Shown one piece after another: positions 28,070-35,221 of a DNA stretch of 35,221 bases. Position numbers and translations under genes: made by a program. The DNA comes from Chloroflexota bacterium. GTDB lineage: Bacteria > Chloroflexota > Chloroflexia > Chloroflexales > Chloroflexaceae. Location of the stretch: positions 1 to 35,221 of the forward strand of contig JAUQOZ010000390.1 of NCBI GenBank assembly GCA_030550625.1, written 5' to 3'. Under the pieces are notes generated by a model. It saw only the letters and a program-made list of their open reading frames with translations. It was not told where the DNA came from and did not search any database. The stretch's first letter is position 1. Every line of letters begins with the position of its first letter.

Positions 28070-29034
28070 TCTACCCGTCTCCTGCGGTTGAGAAACTCGT
28101 TCAACGCGCGTGTAGCTGCGGCATATTCTTCTTCCGGTGACAGCGGCTTGAGGGTGTCAAGCGCGGCTGCCATATCGTACTTCGCCGCCCATCCCAACTG
28201 ACGGCAGGCGCGTTGCGGATCGATGGTGCAGCGGTAGCGCAAATAGTCAACCTCAAACGGCCAGCCCGGCGGAGGTTGATTATCGAACAGCGGCCCCATC
28301 GTCGCCGCGGGTTGTTTCCCTAACCGCCGGATCACTTGGCTCAGCGGCATTGGCTGTTCAGGCGCGAGATTAAACGCACCCCCGACCGGTTGGTTTACGG
28401 CGGCAACCATGGCGCAAGCGGCATCATCGACGTGCAGCAACTGGATCATGGGATCGAAGCCGAACAGCATCTGGGGCGATGGCGAGCGCAGATACGTCAT
28501 CACCGGGCTATCTTGGTTCAGCAACGGCGCATAGCGTAACACTGTCACCGTGATCTGGGGATGGCGCGCGGCAAAATCGGCCACGACTTGCTCGACTTCG
28601 CCGAGGGTGCGCAACAGACCACGGCTATGGTGCGTCTTGATTGGGCGTTCTTCGGTAATCAAGAGCGGATTGAGCGGGCTGGCGCCATAGATCCAACCGT
28701 GGCTGCGCACAATAATCTGGCGCACCCCCGCTGCCCGGCAAGCGCCGAGCAGCTCCATCGTCCCGATCACATTATGCTGCACGGTCGTCTCGTGATCGGG
28801 CAATGGCCCATCAAAGCCGAGCAGATCAAGATGGATCACGGTTTCAATCTGCTCGGCGCGCAGCAATTCGAGCATCTGCTTGCGATCAAGGCGGGCCACG
28901 AGCCAATCGGCATGCCCGATCGGCCCTGCGGGCGGTCGCCGGCCCAGCACAATCACCTCGTGCTGCTGGCTCAGCAATTGCGCCGCCCGCACGCTTAACA
29001 TTCCGGTCGAGCCATTAATCAGCACCCGCGTCAT
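28066..29034 (-). CDS. Atypical SDR, NAD-dependent epimerase-like
   Basis: This is an extended short-chain dehydrogenase relative. The nucleotide-binding loop is VLINGSTGMLSVRA, with the third glycine replaced, and VRSHGWIYGAS corresponds to the serine strand. The usual Y-x3-K is not visible where expected (HHSRGLLRTLGEVEQV), so it may bind a nucleotide without classic dehydrogenase chemistry. Later VLRYAPLLN, QLLHVDDAACAMVAAV and FNLAPEQPMPLSQVI fit the family. The chosen ATG at 29032-29034 begins MTRVLING; the ORF-track start adds 19 residues. The gene overlaps the upstream Doc-like gene by 20 bases and the downstream acyltransferase gene by 4. Together with the acyltransferase it suggests a lipid-modifying pair, by inference. 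Confidence 0.85.
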   Translation of the reverse strand: MTRVLINGSTGMLSVRAAQLLSQQHEVIVLGRRPPAGPIGHADWLVARLDRKQMLELLRAEQIETVIHLDLLGFDGPLPDHETTVQHNVIGTMELLGACRAAGVRQIIVRSHGWIYGASPLNPLLITEERPIKTHHSRGLLRTLGEVEQVVADFAARHPQITVTVLRYAPLLNQDSPVMTYLRSPSPQMLFGFDPMIQLLHVDDAACAMVAAVNQPVGGAFNLAPEQPMPLSQVIRRLGKQPAATMGPLFDNQPPPGWPFEVDYLRYRCTIDPQRACRQLGWAAKYDMAAALDTLKPLSPEEEYAAATRALNEFLNRRRRVE

Positions 29035-29455
29035 GGCAACATTCCACATTCTCGCGCAGCCAGCGCTCAAGCTCTTCCCGATCCATATCACCGTGACTCA
29101 GTGCGTGGAACACCCAGCCAATCTCATCAGGCCCGACTTCGGGCCGCAAACTCGCGCCATTCAAGGCGAGAAAGCGCAACAGACTGACAAAGGCTGTCGC
29201 TTCATTGGCCGAATTGAACGGATGGTGCTTCACAAGCATAAAGGTGAGCACTGCCGCCTTACTGCACAGATCGGGGTAAAGTTCCGCCCCAAAGAGGATC
29301 TGGCGTGGCGCGTGCAACACCATCTGCAACCGATCTTGACTCTTGATGCCGAGCAAACCGCCATAGCGCTCGATCACAAAGGTATGTAAATCGAGCACAT
29401 CGTCTTGCGAAAGATAGACGATTGGGGTCGCTTCTTCTTCCAACATGGCGCTCAT
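29015..29455 (-). CDS. Doc/Fic-family toxin-like protein with degenerate active site
   Basis: This is related to death-on-curing (Doc) toxins. The start VYLSQDDVLDLHTFVIERYGG and the helix GIKSQDRLQMVLHAPRQ are clearly Doc-like. The active-site motif reads HHPFNSANEATAF, whereas active Doc/Fic proteins have HxFx(D/E)(G/A)N(K/G)R. The histidine (H78), F80 and N84 remain, but the acidic residue is serine and the nucleotide-contacting lysine and arginine are E85 and A86. Catalysis is therefore doubtful. The neighbour upstream is an AbrB-like antitoxin, 90 bases away. It may be a retired toxin or one with a changed role. The start is not certain (second ATG three codons later). Confidence 0.85.
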   Translation of the reverse strand: MSAMLEEEATPIVYLSQDDVLDLHTFVIERYGGLLGIKSQDRLQMVLHAPRQILFGAELYPDLCSKAAVLTFMLVKHHPFNSANEATAFVSLLRFLALNGASLRPEVGPDEIGWVFHALSHGDMDREELERWLRENVECCHDAGAD

Positions 29456-29545
29456 CCCATCGTCCTGCGCTGATTGGCGCGGCTAGCGTCGATCCAAACC
29501 GGCCCGGCGCAACGATGCCGTGCTGCCGCATCAATTGCCGCACCC

Positions 29546-29761
29546 TTAGATACCGACAATCTGCCGGAAGGCCCGATCGTACTGATCGCACATTGCCTCG
29601 GCCCAAGCGCGCAAATGCGGACTCATCGGCCGGCGGATCAGCAACTCGCGTTCGGTAAAGACCAACTCGATCACCTCTTCTTCACCGAGGCCAATCGCCT
29701 CGATCCAGCGTTGCACTACCGCCGGCAAACTCTCACGCTCGACCGTAAACGAGCGGGGCAT
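29546..29761 (-). CDS. AbrB/MazE-like antitoxin
   Basis: This 71-residue protein has the shape of an AbrB/SpoVT swapped-hairpin DNA-binding domain: FTVERESLPAVVQRWIEAIG followed by EEEVIELVFTERELLIRRP, the two beta-hairpin strands around a short helix. The last 25 residues are helical and would bind a toxin. It probably pairs with the Doc-like gene downstream and may repress its own transcription. The ATG at 29759-29761 has AAAGGAGG five bases upstream, which is decisive against the ORF-track start at 29806. It lies 41 bases after the lysS stop, so it may share the lysS transcript. Confidence 0.78.
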   Translation of the reverse strand: MPRSFTVERESLPAVVQRWIEAIGLGEEEVIELVFTERELLIRRPMSPHLRAWAEAMCDQYDRAFRQIVGI

Positions 29762-29802
29762 ACACGCCTCCTTTCCGGTTACGGTTTGCCAGCACCGCTC
29801 AC

Positions 29803-31275
29803 TCAATCGGATCGTTCCCGCAAATGCGGGAAAAGTATCACTTCACGAATCGTCGGCTGGTCAGTCAGCACCATCACCAGCCGGTCAATCCCGATGCCAA
29901 GGCCGCCGGTGGGGGGCATGCCATAGCGCAGCGCATTGATAAAGTCTTCATCCATCTGGTGCGCTTCTTCATCGCCGGCGGCGAAAGCGCGCAACTGCTC
30001 GCGGAAGCGTTCTTCCTGATCAAACGGATCGTTCAGCTCGGTAAAGGCGTTGCCGATCTCCATCCCGGCGATAAAGGCCTCAAACCGTTCGGTAAAGTCG
30101 GGCCGGTCGGGAATGCGCTTGGCCAGCGGCGACATCGCCACCGGATAGTCGATGATAAAGGTAGGCTGGAAGAGGTGGGGTTGGACGAATTCCGAGAAGA
30201 GTTCATCAACCTGTTTGGCCCACGATGCCTTGCGATCAACGCGCAAGCCGCGATCGGCGATGGCCGCATGCAGAGAGGCCAGATCCGGATGCTGGGTAAT
30301 ATCAATCCCGGTGCGTTCGGCGATCGCATCAGCCATCGCAAGGCGCGGCCACGGCGGGCGAAACTCAAGCTCGCGGCCCTGATAGGTGATCGTGGTCGTG
30401 CCATGCACCGCATAGCAAATCTCACCCAGCATCTCTTCGACCAGCGCCATCATAGCGTGATAATCGGCATACGCCTGATAGCACTCCATCATCGTAAACT
30501 CAGGGTTATGCGAGCGATCAACCCCCTCGTTGCGGAAGTTTTTGCCGATCTCGTAGACGCCGGGGAAGCCGCCGACGATCAACCGCTTGAGATAGAGCTC
30601 AGTCGCGATGCGCAGATAAAGATTCTGGCCGAGCGCATTGTGATAGGTAACGAACGGGCGTGCGGCAGCGCCGCCATAGAGCGGCTGCAAGACCGGCGTC
30701 TCCACTTCCAGAAAGCCGCGTTCGTCGAGCACGCGCCGCATGGTGCTGATAATGCGGGCGCGAGCACGAAAAATATCGCGCCGCTCGCGATTCACAATCA
30801 GGTCAAGGTAGCGTTGGCGATGACGTTCTTCCACATCTTGCAGACCGGCCCACTTTTCTGGCGGCGGGTTAATCGTCTTGGCCAGCACCGCCAACTCACG
30901 CACAAACAGCGAGCGTTCGCCGGTTTTCGTGCGGCGGAGAGTACCAGTCGCTTGGACAATATCAAACGTGTCGAGCTGATCGCGAAACCGCTCGAACCAC
31001 TCATCGCCGATGTCAGCCCGGCTGAGCCAGAGTTGGATCTCGCCACTCCCATCTTCGATGTGGGCGAAAGCGATCTTGCCCATAACCCGTCGTGCGCCGA
31101 CGATGCGCCCGGCGAGAGTAATCACCGTTTCGGCAGCGGCCAATTCATCAAACGCAGCCAATGCTGCGCCGATGGTATGGCTGCGGTAGCAGCGGGGTGG
31201 AAAGGGATCAATTCCGGCGGCGCGCAACTGTGCAAGCTTGGCGGCGCGTTGGGCTTGTAAGTCGTTTAATTCCAT
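29803..31275 (-). CDS. lysS: Lysyl-tRNA synthetase, class II
   Basis: This enzyme charges tRNA-Lys. The N-terminal OB-fold anticodon domain (to about residue 145; [20 protein letters not shown]) is followed by the class II core: motif 1 in [18 protein letters not shown], motif 2 in [20 protein letters not shown] and motif 3 in [15 protein letters not shown]. The tail [14 protein letters not shown] is normal. The 490-residue length fits. No clear Shine-Dalgarno precedes the ATG. A palindrome that may end greA transcription lies about 80 bases upstream, with a TATAAT-like sequence beside it that might serve lysS. Confidence 0.97.
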   Translation of the reverse strand: MELNDLQAQRAAKLAQLRAAGIDPFPPRCYRSHTIGAALAAFDELAAAETVITLAGRIVGARRVMGKIAFAHIEDGSGEIQLWLSRADIGDEWFERFRDQLDTFDIVQATGTLRRTKTGERSLFVRELAVLAKTINPPPEKWAGLQDVEERHRQRYLDLIVNRERRDIFRARARIISTMRRVLDERGFLEVETPVLQPLYGGAAARPFVTYHNALGQNLYLRIATELYLKRLIVGGFPGVYEIGKNFRNEGVDRSHNPEFTMMECYQAYADYHAMMALVEEMLGEICYAVHGTTTITYQGRELEFRPPWPRLAMADAIAERTGIDITQHPDLASLHAAIADRGLRVDRKASWAKQVDELFSEFVQPHLFQPTFIIDYPVAMSPLAKRIPDRPDFTERFEAFIAGMEIGNAFTELNDPFDQEERFREQLRAFAAGDEEAHQMDEDFINALRYGMPPTGGLGIGIDRLVMVLTDQPTIREVILFPHLRERSD

Positions 31276-31353
31276 ACTGAACGAATCGGTGCCATTTCAC
31301 CGGCGCATTCCGCCAGCGCCGGCGCTTCTCTCCCCATTATACCGGAAAACAGC

Positions 31354-31377
31354 ACGGGCGAGGCATGCCTCGCCCGT
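31354..31377 (-). terminator. Perfect palindrome after greA, intrinsic terminator
   Basis: ACGGGCGAGGCATGCCTCGCCCGT is a perfect 24-base palindrome (about a 10-bp stem with a 4-base loop). It starts 24 bases after the greA stop, and on the minus strand GCTGTTTTCC follows, a short T-run. Confidence 0.65.
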
Positions 31378-31400
31378 GGTCAGCCGGTGGAAAATGGCTG

Positions 31401-31874
31401 CTAGCGCACCTTGAGGATCGTCAATTTCATCACACCAGAAGGGGTATGCACCGTCACCTTATTGCGGGCACGCTTGCCAAGCAGCGCAGCACCGAGCGGC
31501 GACTCGTTCGAGATGCGGCCTTGGCGCGGGTTGGCCTCGGCGCTGCCGACAATCGTCCACGTCTCTTCCGAGCCGTCGTCTTCAAACCGGACGGTTACGG
31601 ACGAACCGACCCGTACCTCGCCGTTGCTCGCCTGATCTTCATCAATTAATTCAGCGCGCGAGAGTAGGTGCTTGAGTTCGCGAATCCGACCTTCGAGCAA
31701 GGCTTGCGCTTTCTTCGCGTCTTCGTATTCACCGCTCTCAGAAATGTCGCCCAATTCTTTGGCCGCGGCAATCCGCTCAGCGATCTGCTTGCGTTCCACG
31801 GTCATTAGGTACTCAAGCTCCGCTTCAAGGCGGGCGCGACCTTCGCGAGTCAGGTACGTCGGCTTGTCTGTCAT
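31401..31874 (-). CDS. greA: Transcription elongation factor GreA
   Basis: GreA enters the RNA polymerase secondary channel and stimulates cleavage of backtracked RNA. The N-terminal coiled coil has the catalytic acidic tip ELGDISESGEYEDAKK (D43, E46), matching GreA D41/E44. The C-terminal FKBP-like domain shows VRVGSSVTVRFEDDG, RISNESPLGAALLGKR and VTVHTPSGVMKLTIL. The length of 157 residues is normal. The ATG at 31872-31874 has AGAGGC seven bases upstream; the ORF-track GTG lies one codon earlier. The leader carries a strong promoter and a terminator-like hairpin, suggesting control by attenuation. Confidence 0.96.
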   Translation of the reverse strand: MTDKPTYLTREGRARLEAELEYLMTVERKQIAERIAAAKELGDISESGEYEDAKKAQALLEGRIRELKHLLSRAELIDEDQASNGEVRVGSSVTVRFEDDGSEETWTIVGSAEANPRQGRISNESPLGAALLGKRARNKVTVHTPSGVMKLTILKVR

Positions 31875-31926
31875 CACTACTGCCTCTACGCTGCCCGTAC
31901 CGCGCAGCCGGGCGGACGGGAAACCT

Positions 31927-31963
31927 CAATATAAAAAGAATAACTGAGAGCACATCTCTCAGT
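31927..31963 (-). terminator. Intrinsic terminator-like hairpin in the greA leader
   Basis: On the minus strand ACTGAGAG - ATGTG - CTCTCAGT (31943-31963) is a perfect 8-bp stem, followed by TATTCTTTTTATATT (31927-31942 region). It lies between the greA promoter and the greA start, so it would release an RNA of about 70-75 bases or act as an attenuator. Confidence 0.65.
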
Positions 31964-32007
31964 CGTGGCCGGGGGCGCTTTCGCAGCCTACCCCATACCT
32001 TGCCACA

Positions 32008-32036
32008 ATTATATGTGGTTGCGCGCAATTTGTAAA
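32008..32036 (-). promoter_or_regulatory. Promoter of greA
   Basis: On the minus strand TTTACA (32031-32036) and a perfect TATAAT (32008-32013) are 17 bases apart. The expected start point is near 32001, giving a leader of about 125 bases. Confidence 0.7.
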
Positions 32037-32051
32037 GACGGTTTGCATATC

Positions 32052-32080
32052 ATGGAATACTCGCACAGATATGCTATAAT
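32052..32080 (+). promoter_or_regulatory. Extended -10 promoter of ftsK
   Basis: TGCTATAAT (32072-32080) is identical to the extended -10 upstream of accD. The -35 region (about 32052-32057, atggaa) is weak. The ATG of ftsK is 39 bases after the hexamer. Confidence 0.55.
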
Positions 32081-32118
32081 CGAATTGCAGATTGTAGGCG
32101 TTAGGGAACTGAGGAGCA

Positions 32119-34464
32119 ATGGCTTCACGCAGCGGCAACAAATCAACCGGCAAGCGGCGCGCGACTGGCAGCCGTAGCCGCAAGAGTGGTGCGAGGGCGG
32201 GCTGGGCCATCTCGTTGCGCCCCGAACATCAGCGTGAGCTATTTGCGCTAGGCCTGATCCTGATCGCTGCCGTTACGATTATCTTTGTGTTCACCGGCGA
32301 AGCTGGCGGGTTGGGCAGCCTGTACCTCAACGGCGTGCGCTCATTGTTTGGCGCCGGGGTCTTCTTTGTGCCGTTCACCCTCTTTTTGATCGGGATCGCC
32401 ATCCTCTGGCAAGAGCGGATGAGCGATGCTAACCTGAGCGGGGCCAATGTGCTGGGCACAATGCTCGTGCTCTTCGCGATGCTGGGCCTGCTCGAAGCGC
32501 CGGTGCATGATATTCTGATCGCCGATCGCTTCAACGAGGGCGGCGGCTTGATTGGGTATTGGCTGCTCGAGGCGTTGCAGCTTGCGATTGGCCGGATTGC
32601 GGCAGTAGTGGTGATTTTGGCGCTGGGGTTGGCCGGGTTGCTGCTCACCTTCAATCTGACCGTGCGCGAGCTGGTGTTGGGGATGGCCGAGCGCACCGCC
32701 GCCTTTTGGCAGATGCTCTGGAGCGCGCCGCGCCGTCCGGCTGCACCAGCCAACGCGACCCGCCGCTCATTGGCCGATCTGATCTTTACGCCACCGCCGC
32801 AGGGCGAGGCCGATGATATTGTGCCGACGCCGATTGCTGCCCGCCCGACACGGGCGAGCCTGTTTAAGCTCCCTACGCCTGAATTGCCTCCACCCGCCGA
32901 ACCGGCCAAGCTGACCAGCGCGCCGGCGGTGAGCGCGTCGCCGGTCAAGCCGGAACCGGTGCAAGAGGTGGTGCAAGAGGCGCTCGATGGGTTCGAGATT
33001 TCGCCGGTGCGGCGGGCTTGGCCGCTGCCGTCGCTCGATCTGCTCTTGGAGCGCGCGCCTGACGGTGGCATTACCGACGAAGAGCGCCGCTTGAAAGCGC
33101 GTGTGATCGAAGAGACCTTGGCCAGCTTTAAGGTTGAAGCGCGGGTGGTTGGAGTCAATACCGGCCCCGCCGTGACCCAGTTTGAGTTGCAGCCGGCGGT
33201 TGGGGTGAAGGTGGCCAAGATTATGACGCTCGAACGCGATCTCGCGCTGGCGCTAGCCGCACAGTCGATCCGGATCGAGGCGCCTATCCCCGGCAAGAAT
33301 GTGGTTGGCATCGAGATTCCCAACAGCGCAATCGCGATGGTCTCGCTGCGCGAGGTGCTCGATAGCGAAGAGTATGAGCTGCACCGCGGACGGCTGAAGC
33401 TGCCGTTAGGCAAGGATGTCAGCGGTACGCCGGTGATTGCCGATTTGACCAAGATGCCGCACCTGCTGGTGGCCGGCGCCACCGGTTCGGGCAAGTCGGT
33501 GGCGATTAATGCGTTCTTGTGCGGCTTGCTGCTCAAGCATACCCCCGATGAGCTGAAGCTGATTCTGATCGACCCCAAGATGGTCGAGATGATAGTCTAT
33601 AATCGGATTCCGCACCTGCTCTCGCCGGTCGTCACCGAGGTGGAGCGGGTGGTGCCGACGCTCAAGTGGGCAACCCGCGAGATGGAGCGGCGCTATAAGG
33701 TGTTTGCGAAACACGCTTGCCGCAATATTGACAGTTACCGCCAACTGGCGCGCAAACGGGCCGATCTTGAGCCGATGCCCTACATCGTGATTGTGATTGA
33801 TGAGTTGGCCGACTTGATGATGATGGCCCCCGATGAAGTTGAGACGTATGTCTGCCGGTTGGCGCAGATGGCCCGCGCCACGGGGATTCATCTGATTATC
33901 GCCACCCAGCGTCCGTCGGTTGATGTGATTACCGGCCTGATCAAGGCAAACTTCCCTTCGCGCATCGCCTTTGCAGTGACCTCGCAAGTCGATAGCCGGG
34001 TCATTCTCGACGTGCCCGGCGCTGAACATCTGCTTGGCCGCGGCGATATGCTCTATATGGCGGCTGACTCGGCGAAGCTGGTGCGGATTCAGGGTACCTA
34101 CGTCGCCGATCGTGAGGTTGAGCGGATCGTTGATTTTTGGCGTAAGGCGGCGCCGCCCGATGAGGCGAAGCCGGAGGAGGCGAAGGCGAGCGGGGGCGAG
34201 ACCCAACCTGCCGCCAGTGGCGAGAGCTTCCAACCTCCCGCCGAGTTCCTCTCGCCTGCCGAGCAAGACGAATTGCTGCCGCAAGCGATTGCGCTCGTCT
34301 CACAACATCAGCGCGCCTCAGCCTCGCTCTTGCAGCGCCGGTTGCGGATTGGCTATTCCAAAGCGCAGCAATTGATCGATCTGCTCGAACAGCAGGGCTA
34401 CGTCGGCCCGCCTGATGGCGGGCGGTCGCGTGAGGTGCTGCGCCGTGACGGCACGCCGCCGTGA
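32119..34464 (+). CDS. ftsK: DNA translocase FtsK/SpoIIIE
   Basis: FtsK pumps chromosome ends across the closing septum. After a basic N-terminus (residues 1-35) come about four membrane helices (40-190), starting ELFALGLILIAAVTIIFVF. A proline-rich linker (about 210-300) is followed by the motor: the alpha domain (DEERRLKARVIEETLASFKV), Walker A AGATGSGKS (K459), Walker B IVIVIDELADLMM (D561), and GIHLIIATQRPSVDVITGLI. The C-terminal gamma winged helix (LLPQAIALVSQHQRAS, YSKAQQLIDLLEQQGY) recognises polar DNA motifs. All catalytic parts are present; at 781 residues it matches SpoIIIE-type length. GAGGAG precedes the ATG closely. Confidence 0.96.
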   Translation: MASRSGNKSTGKRRATGSRSRKSGARAGWAISLRPEHQRELFALGLILIAAVTIIFVFTGEAGGLGSLYLNGVRSLFGAGVFFVPFTLFLIGIAILWQERMSDANLSGANVLGTMLVLFAMLGLLEAPVHDILIADRFNEGGGLIGYWLLEALQLAIGRIAAVVVILALGLAGLLLTFNLTVRELVLGMAERTAAFWQMLWSAPRRPAAPANATRRSLADLIFTPPPQGEADDIVPTPIAARPTRASLFKLPTPELPPPAEPAKLTSAPAVSASPVKPEPVQEVVQEALDGFEISPVRRAWPLPSLDLLLERAPDGGITDEERRLKARVIEETLASFKVEARVVGVNTGPAVTQFELQPAVGVKVAKIMTLERDLALALAAQSIRIEAPIPGKNVVGIEIPNSAIAMVSLREVLDSEEYELHRGRLKLPLGKDVSGTPVIADLTKMPHLLVAGATGSGKSVAINAFLCGLLLKHTPDELKLILIDPKMVEMIVYNRIPHLLSPVVTEVERVVPTLKWATREMERRYKVFAKHACRNIDSYRQLARKRADLEPMPYIVIVIDELADLMMMAPDEVETYVCRLAQMARATGIHLIIATQRPSVDVITGLIKANFPSRIAFAVTSQVDSRVILDVPGAEHLLGRGDMLYMAADSAKLVRIQGTYVADREVERIVDFWRKAAPPDEAKPEEAKASGGETQPAASGESFQPPAEFLSPAEQDELLPQAIALVSQHQRASASLLQRRLRIGYSKAQQLIDLLEQQGYVGPPDGGRSREVLRRDGTPP

Positions 34465-34570
34465 CGGTTTGGCGATGGCCGATCTGAAGGAATGTAGCGC
34501 CGCAACGATCCGGCCTGTGGGTGCGTCTAACCGGCAACCAATCACCCGTCTCGCTCAGGAGGAAGCTGCG

Positions 34571-34840
34571 ATGGCGATCGAAGATTTTTATACCGGCGCG
34601 CGCCGGATTTTGGCGAATATGCTGGAAGAGACGCCAAAGGCTGATCGCGAGCAATTGCTCGACGCCTACGCCGAATTGCTCACCCGCTTGCATGCCGAAG
34701 AAGCGCATCGGATGCTGACCGAGGTGATCGAGGATGCGCGCACCCGGCTTGATGCCCGCCTCTCGCCCGATCCGATCCGGCAGACGATTGCCGGTGTGCA
34801 GACGACGCTGCAAGACTTGTGGAATAGCCTCTGGCGGTAG
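34571..34840 (+). CDS. Small helical protein of unknown function
   Basis: I do not recognise this 89-residue protein. It is almost entirely helical and charged (AIEDFYTGARRILANMLEE, DREQLLDAYAELLTRLHAEE), with no signal peptide, membrane segment or cysteine, and ends with the amphipathic TTLQDLWNSLWR. A coiled-coil or adaptor role is possible. The ATG at 34571 has AGGAGGA seven bases upstream, which makes translation likely; the ORF-track start at 34415 overlaps ftsK and adds an unrelated arginine-rich stretch. It follows ftsK by 106 bases. Confidence 0.65.
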   Translation: MAIEDFYTGARRILANMLEETPKADREQLLDAYAELLTRLHAEEAHRMLTEVIEDARTRLDARLSPDPIRQTIAGVQTTLQDLWNSLWR

Positions 34841-34870
34841 GGCCTCACCCCTCGGCTGGAGCGGGGATAT

Positions 34871-35070
34871 GTTTTTTACCGCCGAGGACGCCGAGGGCGC
34901 AGAGGAAGGAAATAGCCACAAAACCTCGCAAAAGGCACAAACGTATTGCTGTTACACGCTTGTGGCCTTTCGTGGCTCTGACCCAAAACCCCTGTGCGCT
35001 CTTTGCGTTCTTCGCGCCTTTGCGTTTGACCCCTCTGCGGCTTGGCTTGCGTGGTGGCTTTGGAGTAGGC
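34871..35070. repeat. Imperfect inverted-repeat element with 9-base units
   Basis: On the left, CGCCGAGGA, CGCCGAGGG and CGCAGAGGA follow one another from 34880. On the right, CTTTGCGTT, CTTCGCGCC and TTTGCGTTT run from 35001. Inside, AGCCACAAAACC pairs with GGCCTTTCGTGGCT across the centre, and the outer parts are also roughly complementary. No ORF for a transposase is present. Similar strings occur in many bacterial genomes to my recollection. Confidence 0.55.
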
Positions 35071-35083
35071 CCTCACCCCCCGG

Positions 35084-35115
35084 CCCCCTCTCCCACCTGA
35101 CGGCGGGAGAGGGGG
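35084..35115. repeat. GC-rich palindrome 1
   Basis: CCCCCTCTCCC and GGGAGAGGGGG form an 11-bp stem with the 10-base loop ACCTGACGGC. It is preceded by CCCTCACCCCCCGG. Confidence 0.75.
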
Positions 35116-35164
35116 AGCTGCGTGATGGGCGGACGAGGCATGGCAGGAGCGGAAGAGAGTAGCG

Positions 35165-35192
35165 CCCCTCTCCCGCGCTAGTGGGAGAGGGG
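35165..35192. repeat. GC-rich palindrome 2
   Basis: CCCCTCTCCC and GGGAGAGGGG form a 10-bp stem with loop GCGCTAGT. Its arms are the same sequence as those of palindrome 1, 80 bases away, so the two could also pair with each other. Confidence 0.75.
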
Positions 35193-35221
35193 GAGGGGGT
35201 GAGGGTTGCCCCTCCCCCAGC

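Larger units (their letters stand above)
34841..35221. other. Noncoding repeat-rich region
   Basis: No believable gene lies here; the ORFs at 34734 and 34876 run through repeats. The stretch contains an imperfect inverted-repeat element (about 34871-35070) and two GC-rich palindromes at the right end. Confidence 0.65.

Noticed and set aside
29259-29606. 115-codon minus ORF bridging the antitoxin and Doc-like genes
   Set aside because: It overlaps both genes in another frame, is arginine-rich and lacks a ribosome binding site; I take the 90-base gap as noncoding.
29824-31260. 478-codon plus-strand ORF
   Set aside because: It is the exact reverse of lysS, whose class II synthetase motifs are unmistakable; the plus-strand translation has no family features.
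31336-31341. TATAAT on the minus strand before lysS as its promoter
   Set aside because: No -35 or TGn extension is present and it sits directly in the tail of the greA terminator; left as a possibility only.
32229-33578. 449-codon minus-strand ORF
   Set aside because: It is antisense to ftsK, low in complexity (Ser/Thr/Arg rich), a usual shadow in GC-rich DNA.
34876-35162. ORFs at the right edge (34734..35162 plus, 34876..35076 minus)
   Set aside because: They consist of translated repeat DNA without family resemblance or a ribosome binding site.

Overview
This window reads as chromosome from a filamentous member of the Chloroflexota, most likely Chloroflexales (Chloroflexus/Roseiflexus-like). 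The grounds are moderate: fairly high GC by eye, the style of the secreted proteins (a short 'IPL' motif next to a terminus), the peptide-transporter and acyltransferase families, and clear AGGAGG and TTGACA/TATAAT signals. No rRNA, tRNA, insertion sequence, prophage or CRISPR array was seen.

Layout. (1) 1-2170: a minus-strand promoter leaving the left edge, then accD-accA (acetyl-CoA carboxylase carboxyltransferase) and a terminator hairpin. (2) 2317-5008: two secreted proteins, a clan GH-A (GH5-like) glycoside hydrolase and a beta-sandwich protein of unknown function. (3) 5000-16556, minus strand: a 12-gene polysaccharide cluster transcribed right to left. It has a Gfo/Idh/MocA oxidoreductase, two DegT/DnrJ aminotransferases and a nucleotide-sugar epimerase/dehydratase (amino-sugar synthesis), five glycosyltransferases (four GT2, one GT4), a CE4 deacetylase and two left-handed beta-helix acyltransferases. 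No initiating transferase, flippase or polymerase is present. (4) 16961-18196: sbcD nuclease. (5) 18281-24742, minus strand: a complete peptide ABC transporter operon (binding protein, two permeases, two ATPases) behind a full-consensus promoter and a long leader. (6) 25182-26638: maf and an overlapping NarL-type response regulator. (7) 26696-31275, minus strand: lysS, an AbrB-like antitoxin, a Doc-like protein with a damaged Fic motif, an atypical SDR and an LPLAT-family acyltransferase with N-terminal tandem repeats. (8) 31401-34840: divergent greA and ftsK, then a small helical protein. (9) 34841-35221: noncoding, packed with inverted and 9-nt periodic repeats.

The most unusual observation is the binding protein of the peptide transporter (22808-24742). 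Its two halves are in the reverse of the normal family order: after the lipoprotein signal and linker comes the segment that normally ends family-5 solute-binding proteins, followed by the segment that normally begins them. The last residues would run directly into the first post-linker residues if the chain were closed. This is the pattern of a natural circular permutation at the inter-lobe crossing, in a gene with a strong promoter, lipobox and Shine-Dalgarno. A second notable point is a terminator-like hairpin in the greA leader, recalling GraL upstream of E. coli greA.

All calls come from reading the sequence; no database search was run. Start codons were moved from the ORF-track start where a better Shine-Dalgarno or family N-terminus supported it.
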